Origin: JAWMQL01 sp033283165
Lineage (GTDB): Bacteria > Pseudomonadota > Gammaproteobacteria > Pseudomonadales > Halieaceae
Length of the DNA stretch: 64,000 nt
Reading direction: 5' to 3'
Assembly: GCA_033283165.1 (NCBI GenBank)
Contig: JAWMQL010000005.1
Location: forward strand, 124,001-188,000
Numbering within the stretch: position 1 is the first letter of the stretch; the number at the start of each line of letters is the position of its first letter. Both the position numbers and the translations under genes were made by a program. The notes under the pieces are model-generated. The model saw only the letters and a program-made list of their open reading frames with translations, searched no databases and was not told the DNA's origin. Below are positions 59,128-64,000 of this stretch, in pieces.

Positions 59128-60486
59128 ATGGAAGACTATGGGGCTGTCAGCCTGATCCCGGTTGTCGTGGTACTGACGGTGGCGATCATTACCCACCGGA
59201 CCATCGCGGCTGTTTCGGCGGGGGCCGTAGTGGCCTTCCTGATTGCAGACGGGACGGGTTTTGTCGGCTCGCTTTCGGAGGCGCTGCTCACGGTGATGCA
59301 GGACGAAAATACCGGCTGGGTCATACTGGTCTGTGCCCTGTACGGTAGCTTCATCGCCCTGCTGGTTCGCGCCGGCGGCGCGCGTGCCTTCGGCGACCTG
59401 GTTACCACCCGCGTAACCAGCAAACGCGGCAGCCTGCTCTGGACCTGGGTGCTGGGCCTGGTGATCTTCCTCGACGACTACCTCAACGCCCTGACAGTTT
59501 CGTCATCCATGAAGAAGGTTACCGATCGCTTCAAGACCTCGCGGGAGATGCTCTCTTATATCGTCGACTCTACCGCGGCGCCCACCTGCCTGATCGTCCC
59601 CATCTCTACCTGGGCGGTGTACTTCGCCGGCTTGCTGGAGAAGAATGGCGTGGCCGCGGAGGGCAAGGGCATCGAGCTGTTTATCCAGTCTATTCCCTAC
59701 ATGTTGTATCCCTTTGTCGCCCTGCTGATCGTCCCACTGGTTATCGTCGGCGTGATACCACTGATCGGCACGATGAAAACTGCCGAGCTGCGTGCTGAAA
59801 ACACCGGCGTGCTGATACCCCCCGGCACGGCGGTGGACATCGAGATGGAGGAACCCTACGACGCGGAGCACAGCAAGCGCGGTGGTGTTTCGCTGTTTTT
59901 CGTACCCATCTTCGCCTTGATATTTTTCACCATCTGGTCAGATATCGACCTGCTGATCGGAGTGATCGCCGGGATCCTGGTTACGATGGTGCACTACCTG
60001 GTCACCAGGACACTCACCTTCTACGAGATGTGCGACACCCTGCTGGAGGGCCTCAAGACGATGGTCCCGGTACTCTGTATCCTGGTGGCAGTGTTCACGT
60101 TCATCGAGGCGAATAATGCCCTCGGCTTTACCGAATACGTGATCCGGACGGTGGCACCCTTCATGACCGCCAGGTTGCTCCCGTTCCTGGTATTCGTCAC
60201 CATGGCTTTTGTCTCTTTCACGACAGGATCAAACTGGGGGGTATTCGCGATCGCCATTCCGGTGGTGTTCCCTCTCGCCCAGGAGCTGGGAGTGAGCATC
60301 CCGCTGATGGCCGGCGCCCTCTTCTCCGCCAGTGGATTTGGCAGTCAGGCCTGCTTTTACAGCGATTCCACCGTGCTGGCTGCCCAGGGTGCCGGTTGCC
60401 CGTCCTATGATCACGCCCTGTCCCAGCTGCCCTATGCCCTGCTCGGCGCCACAGTCAGTGCGCTCGGGTTTCTTCTGATAGCCTAG
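59128..60486 (+). CDS. NhaC-family Na+/H+ antiporter-like transporter
   Basis: This 452-residue membrane protein has about 11-12 helices. The family signatures 'GLVIFLDDYLNALTVSSSMKKVTDRFKTSREMLSYIVDSTAAPTCLIVPISTWAVYFAGLL' and 'FVSFTTGSNWGVFAIAIPVVFPLAQELG' are clear. Members exchange Na+ (or malate with lactate) for H+. AGGAGG lies 5 bases before the ATG. It follows the Crp/Fnr-type gene by 34 bases and may be under its control; the amidohydrolase gene follows 39 bases later. Confidence 0.9.
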   Translation: MEDYGAVSLIPVVVVLTVAIITHRTIAAVSAGAVVAFLIADGTGFVGSLSEALLTVMQDENTGWVILVCALYGSFIALLVRAGGARAFGDLVTTRVTSKRGSLLWTWVLGLVIFLDDYLNALTVSSSMKKVTDRFKTSREMLSYIVDSTAAPTCLIVPISTWAVYFAGLLEKNGVAAEGKGIELFIQSIPYMLYPFVALLIVPLVIVGVIPLIGTMKTAELRAENTGVLIPPGTAVDIEMEEPYDAEHSKRGGVSLFFVPIFALIFFTIWSDIDLLIGVIAGILVTMVHYLVTRTLTFYEMCDTLLEGLKTMVPVLCILVAVFTFIEANNALGFTEYVIRTVAPFMTARLLPFLVFVTMAFVSFTTGSNWGVFAIAIPVVFPLAQELGVSIPLMAGALFSASGFGSQACFYSDSTVLAAQGAGCPSYDHALSQLPYALLGATVSALGFLLIA

Positions 60487-60525
60487 AATAGGTTGAGCCT
60501 CGCCTCAGCAATCCAGGGAACTCCC

Positions 60526-62550
60526 ATGCAACGACATTTCCTCGCCTTCGCGCTATCGATCCTGGCCATTGCGGTCAGCGCACAGCCGACAGTGCTTGAA
60601 AACACCTGGTTCAGCGAGAAAGGCGTGATGGGGCGCTCCATCGTCGAGGAGACTGACCGTTTTCATCTATCCGCAGATACCCGTCTCAGCTGGAACAATC
60701 GCCGTTACTCTGTGGAAGAGTCCGTGGTCCTCGATGCACACGGGTATCCGGTCAAGATTGTCGTCTCGGGGATATCGGCCTTCGGGGCCCCTGTCCGGGA
60801 GACATTTGAACGCGCCGACGGTACGGCACGCTGGAACAGCCTCAAGGAATCCGGACAGTCTACCGAGGATGGATTCTATCTGCCGGCCGACTACCAGGCC
60901 GCGACACTGACCGCACTGGTACGGGCGATACAGGCATCGGACAACCGGTCGGTCAAGCTGCTGCCTCGCGGATACGCCACGGCGAAGCCTGTCGCCACCC
61001 AACAGGTCAGGCAGGGCGAATCCCGACAAACGGTAACGCTCTATGCCCTGGAGGGTCTCGACCTGATGCCGGAATACCTCTGGCTGGACCAGAATCTGTC
61101 ATTTTTTGCCTCTGGCGAACCCGCGCTGGGCGCTATCCGGAAGGGCTTCGACATCGATGTACTGAGACGCCTTTCGGACGCCAAAAATGAGCAGGAAAAG
61201 CGGCACATGACCGAGATGGCGAAGAGGCTGTCTGAAACCTACGACTCTTTGCTGCTATCTAACCTGCGTGTCATCGATGTGGAAAAACTGGTCGCCCTGG
61301 AGGGACAGGATGTCCTGCTGGAGAACGGCAGGATTAAAGCCGTAAGCAGCCACCCATCGAACCTGACGGCCGAACGTTCGATAGATGCGTCGGGAAAGAC
61401 GCTGATCCCGGGACTCTGGGATATGCACGGACACCTGAGCAACCAGGATGGCGCCCTGTACCTGGCCGCCGGCGTTACCAGCGTTAGGGATATGGGCACG
61501 GCCCACGAATCGATCATGCGCATTGAGGACTATTTCCACAGCGGCGAGATCATGGGCCCGAATATCTATCGAGCCGGGTTCATGGACCAGTTCTCGGAAT
61601 ACTCCGCGGGCCTGTCGGTGAAAAGCCTTGACCAGGCACACGATAAAATCGACTTCTTCGCGGATAACGGCTATCGGCAACTCAAGCTGTACAGTTCCAT
61701 AAGCCCGGAGTGGGTACCCGAACTGGTGGAACACGCGCACGACCGGGGCATGCGGGTGAGCGGACATATACCGGCGTTCATGAATGCCGGGCAGGCAGTT
61801 GACGCTGGCTTTGACGAAATCCAGCACATCAACATGGTCTTTCTCAATTTTCTCGGCGGTGAGTCGATCGACACGCGGCAACAGCTGCGCTTCAGCATTC
61901 CCGCCGAACAGGCCCATCAACTGGATCTGGACAGTGAGGCGGTCGAGACCTTCATCGCGAAACTGGTCAGAAATCGCGTGGTCATTGACCCAACCCTGGC
62001 CACGTTCCGGTCAATGTATACAAGACGCGCCGGGAGCGTGGACCCGGAGTTCAGCCACATCGCGCCCAACCTGCCCCCACAATACGTGCGCAGCCTGTTT
62101 CTCGGCGCTGAGATGGACATCCCGAAGGAACAGCTTGACGATTACAAAGCCTCCGCCGATGCCTTCTCGGCAATGGTCAAGAAGCTTCATGACGCGGGCG
62201 TGTGGATTGTGCCCGGAACGGACCACGGCGGTCTCGGGCTGGCGCTACAGCAGGAGTTGATCGACTACGCACTGGCAGGCATCGATCCGATCGAAGTTCT
62301 GCAGCTGGCTACCCTGGGCTCGGCAAAACTGGTGGGCGCGGCTCATCGCACCGGCTCGATCAGTGCGGGCAAGGACGCAGACCTGGTCCTTCTGGAGGAA
62401 AATCCGCTGGACAATATGAGAGCGCTGAGCAGCACCGTCCTGGTGGTGAAAGGCAACAAACTCTACCAGCCCGCCGAGCTCTACGAAGGGCTGAACATTG
62501 TGCCCTTCGCCGGGCGGCTACCCGGGCACAAACCAGCCGCTGGTCTATAA
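60526..62550 (+). CDS. Secreted amidohydrolase family protein
   Basis: ATG 60526, with AGGGA upstream, gives 674 residues with a signal peptide (LAFALSILAIAVSAQP). Residues about 1-220 form a beta-rich N-terminal region, and the amidohydrolase domain starts at 'IPGLWDMHGHLSNQDG'. Metal ligands continue in 'RVSGHIPAFMNAGQAVDAGFDEIQHINMVF' and 'VWIVPGTDHGGLG'. It looks like a periplasmic peptidase or imidase of the imidazolonepropionase-related group. It shares an operon-like spacing with nhaC, so uptake and hydrolysis of a common compound is possible but unproven. Confidence 0.87.
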   Translation: MQRHFLAFALSILAIAVSAQPTVLENTWFSEKGVMGRSIVEETDRFHLSADTRLSWNNRRYSVEESVVLDAHGYPVKIVVSGISAFGAPVRETFERADGTARWNSLKESGQSTEDGFYLPADYQAATLTALVRAIQASDNRSVKLLPRGYATAKPVATQQVRQGESRQTVTLYALEGLDLMPEYLWLDQNLSFFASGEPALGAIRKGFDIDVLRRLSDAKNEQEKRHMTEMAKRLSETYDSLLLSNLRVIDVEKLVALEGQDVLLENGRIKAVSSHPSNLTAERSIDASGKTLIPGLWDMHGHLSNQDGALYLAAGVTSVRDMGTAHESIMRIEDYFHSGEIMGPNIYRAGFMDQFSEYSAGLSVKSLDQAHDKIDFFADNGYRQLKLYSSISPEWVPELVEHAHDRGMRVSGHIPAFMNAGQAVDAGFDEIQHINMVFLNFLGGESIDTRQQLRFSIPAEQAHQLDLDSEAVETFIAKLVRNRVVIDPTLATFRSMYTRRAGSVDPEFSHIAPNLPPQYVRSLFLGAEMDIPKEQLDDYKASADAFSAMVKKLHDAGVWIVPGTDHGGLGLALQQELIDYALAGIDPIEVLQLATLGSAKLVGAAHRTGSISAGKDADLVLLEENPLDNMRALSSTVLVVKGNKLYQPAELYEGLNIVPFAGRLPGHKPAAGL

Positions 62551-62576
62551 TCGCGAATTTGATCTGGAGAAGCATC

Positions 62577-64000
62577 ATGTCCTGTAAATGGTCCTGCGTA
62601 GCGCTGGCTTATGTGCTACTGCTGCCGCTGGTCGGCTGCAGTCTTACACCGGTCGCTCCGCCGAGCAGCCCGCCCGAGCGCCTGTTTCTGCAGCAGGTTT
62701 CGTCCAGCCGCGCCATCGTGAAGTGGCGTGGAGAGGCCCGGCAGGCCTGCGTGGCGAAAACCATGCGCGCCCTGAGCAGAAGGAAAAAAGCGCACTGCGT
62801 GCAAGCCCACGCTACCGCCGGCGATCACCAGGAGGCCCTGTTCACAGACCTGGAACGCGACACCCGGTATTTCTATTCGGTGGGCGGCCTGACCGATCCG
62901 GGTCAGTGGTTCCAGACCGCGCCGGCAACCGGCGACGCGCCCTCTGATGGCAACATACGCATATGGCTTATCGGCGATTCAGGCACGGCCAGTGAGGTAG
63001 ATCCGCAGACTGGCGAATACACCCATCCCGGCGAAGCCGCTGCGGTCTATTCCGGCTACCAGGCATTCTCTGCGCAACAGGACGACGAACCGACCGATCT
63101 GTTTATCCTGCTCGGCGATAACGCCTACCTTGAGGGTACCGATGCCCAGTGGCAGGAATCGGTGTTTGACGTCTACCCGGCACTTCTCAAGCAGGCAGCG
63201 GTGTGGCCGACCATCGGCAATCATGAAATGGGCGCGGGGACCTTCGATATCTGCCTGTTCAGGGAGATGCCGCAATGTGAGCAGGGACCGTTCATGATCC
63301 ACCTGGGCGGCACCAGCGTCGCGGCGGACCCCGGGGACTACGACGGCAACAGTGACGGGAAACCGGACGGATCCGGCATGCCCTACCTGGATATTTTCAG
63401 CCTGCCTGCCCGAGGTGAAGCGGGGGGCGTCCCCAGCGGCACCGAACAGTACTACTCTTTCGACTACGGCAACATTCACCTGGTCAGCCTGGACTCCCAG
63501 CTGTCAGCGCGCGATAGTGCGCAAAGAGCGGCGATGAAACAATGGCTGGTTACAGACCTGGAGACAAACAGCCAGGACTGGACAATTGTGTTCTTTCACC
63601 ACCCACCCTACAGCAAGGGCGCTAACCACGATTCGGATTTGACCGAGCACAGCCCCATCGACCGACCACAGTTCGACCTGCGTACGGAATTCACCCCCCT
63701 GTTCGACGCGCACGGCGTCGACCTGGTCTACAGCGGCCACTCCCACTCCTACGAGCGTTCCTACTACCTGCGCGGCCACACCGGCACGTCGGACAGCTAC
63801 TCTCACGCTGAGCACGCCGAGCTCATCGATGGCGATCCCGATGCGCCCTCGCTCGGCCAGGGCCCCAACACCTACGCACAAGTGAGTCCCACCAGTGGCG
63901 ACGTGGATGATCGCGTCGTCTATACGGTGGCGGGCAGTTCAGGGAAAGCAGACCATGATTCCGGCATGACCGAGGCCAGTGTCTGGTTGCGTCACCCGGC
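62577..64000 (+). CDS. Purple-acid-phosphatase-like metallophosphoesterase lipoprotein (3' end beyond window)
   Basis: From ATG 62577 there are about 474 residues before the window ends. The signal has a lipobox (LPLVGC, Cys about residue 21). A fibronectin-like N-domain is followed by metallophosphoesterase motifs: 'IWLIGDSGT', 'LFILLGDNAYLEG', 'TIGNHEMG', 'FFHHPPYSKG' and 'LVYSGHSHSYERS', the dinuclear metal set of purple acid phosphatases. It should hydrolyse phosphate esters in the periplasm or at the outer membrane. It lies 26 bases after the amidohydrolase stop. Confidence 0.9.
   Translation, partial: MSCKWSCVALAYVLLLPLVGCSLTPVAPPSSPPERLFLQQVSSSRAIVKWRGEARQACVAKTMRALSRRKKAHCVQAHATAGDHQEALFTDLERDTRYFYSVGGLTDPGQWFQTAPATGDAPSDGNIRIWLIGDSGTASEVDPQTGEYTHPGEAAAVYSGYQAFSAQQDDEPTDLFILLGDNAYLEGTDAQWQESVFDVYPALLKQAAVWPTIGNHEMGAGTFDICLFREMPQCEQGPFMIHLGGTSVAADPGDYDGNSDGKPDGSGMPYLDIFSLPARGEAGGVPSGTEQYYSFDYGNIHLVSLDSQLSARDSAQRAAMKQWLVTDLETNSQDWTIVFFHHPPYSKGANHDSDLTEHSPIDRPQFDLRTEFTPLFDAHGVDLVYSGHSHSYERSYYLRGHTGTSDSYSHAEHAELIDGDPDAPSLGQGPNTYAQVSPTSGDVDDRVVYTVAGSSGKADHDSGMTEASVWLRHP

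Overview
The window reads as one contiguous piece of chromosome from a GC-rich (roughly 60 percent, by eye) aerobic-to-facultative Gammaproteobacterium. HspQ, a DUF6491-type secreted protein, TonB-dependent receptor architecture, DUF1254/DUF1214, DUF3604 and LssY_C proteins together suggest a marine or soil member of the Cellvibrionales/Halieaceae type. That placement is an inference; there is no rRNA or other taxonomic marker here. I saw no phage, insertion sequence, CRISPR array, tRNA or rRNA. Genes are densely packed and no gap exceeds 300 bases.

Layout. 1-9 kb: an edge-truncated dihydrodipicolinate-reductase-like oxidoreductase, an Omp85-type outer membrane protein behind an 18-codon leader, a cupin-like enzyme, a DUF3604 / DUF1254 lipoprotein / beta-barrel set, and a hemolysin III homologue. 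9-21 kb: a secreted protein of 33-residue Cys/Trp repeats, a transglutaminase, a DUF1326-DUF2182 pair with a Met-rich repeat, a TonB receptor, PAP2 and GT39 envelope enzymes, and a molybdopterin oxidoreductase. 21-30 kb: hspQ, phhB, a secreted phosphatidylserine-decarboxylase-like gene broken by one in-frame stop, a PH-like/TMEM43 pair, and a tightly overlapping membrane operon (two-helix channel with an odd filter, MscS-like, MscS-like, a membrane-less MgtE regulatory paralogue, MgtE). It is followed by a sigma-54-type promoter with two matching upstream inverted repeats in front of an orphan 95-residue protein.

30-38.5 kb on the minus strand: a complete nosRZDFYL cluster for respiratory nitrous oxide reduction. 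38.5-52.9 kb: metabolic and transport genes, including several unusual fusions (DUF4242-like plus Baeyer-Villiger monooxygenase; AmpG-like MFS plus zf-TFIIB; a lipoprotein-anchored NAD(P)-binding protein). 53-57.7 kb: an alpha-glucoside locus (GPH sugar symporter, GH13 alpha-glucosidase, LacI regulator) carrying two identical 14-base palindromes and a related repeat at the regulator's own promoter. One of the identical palindromes sits exactly between a -35 and a -10 box just ahead of a near-perfect terminator, which predicts a sugar-controlled small RNA of about 90 nt. 57.6-64 kb: a class II aldolase, a divergent Crp/Fnr-type regulator, an NhaC antiporter preceded by a perfect palindrome, a secreted amidohydrolase, and an edge-truncated metallophosphoesterase lipoprotein.

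The most promising leads for new biology are the LacI-controlled candidate small RNA, the sigma-54/UAS-driven small gene, the channel/MgtE operon, and the interrupted PSD-like gene.
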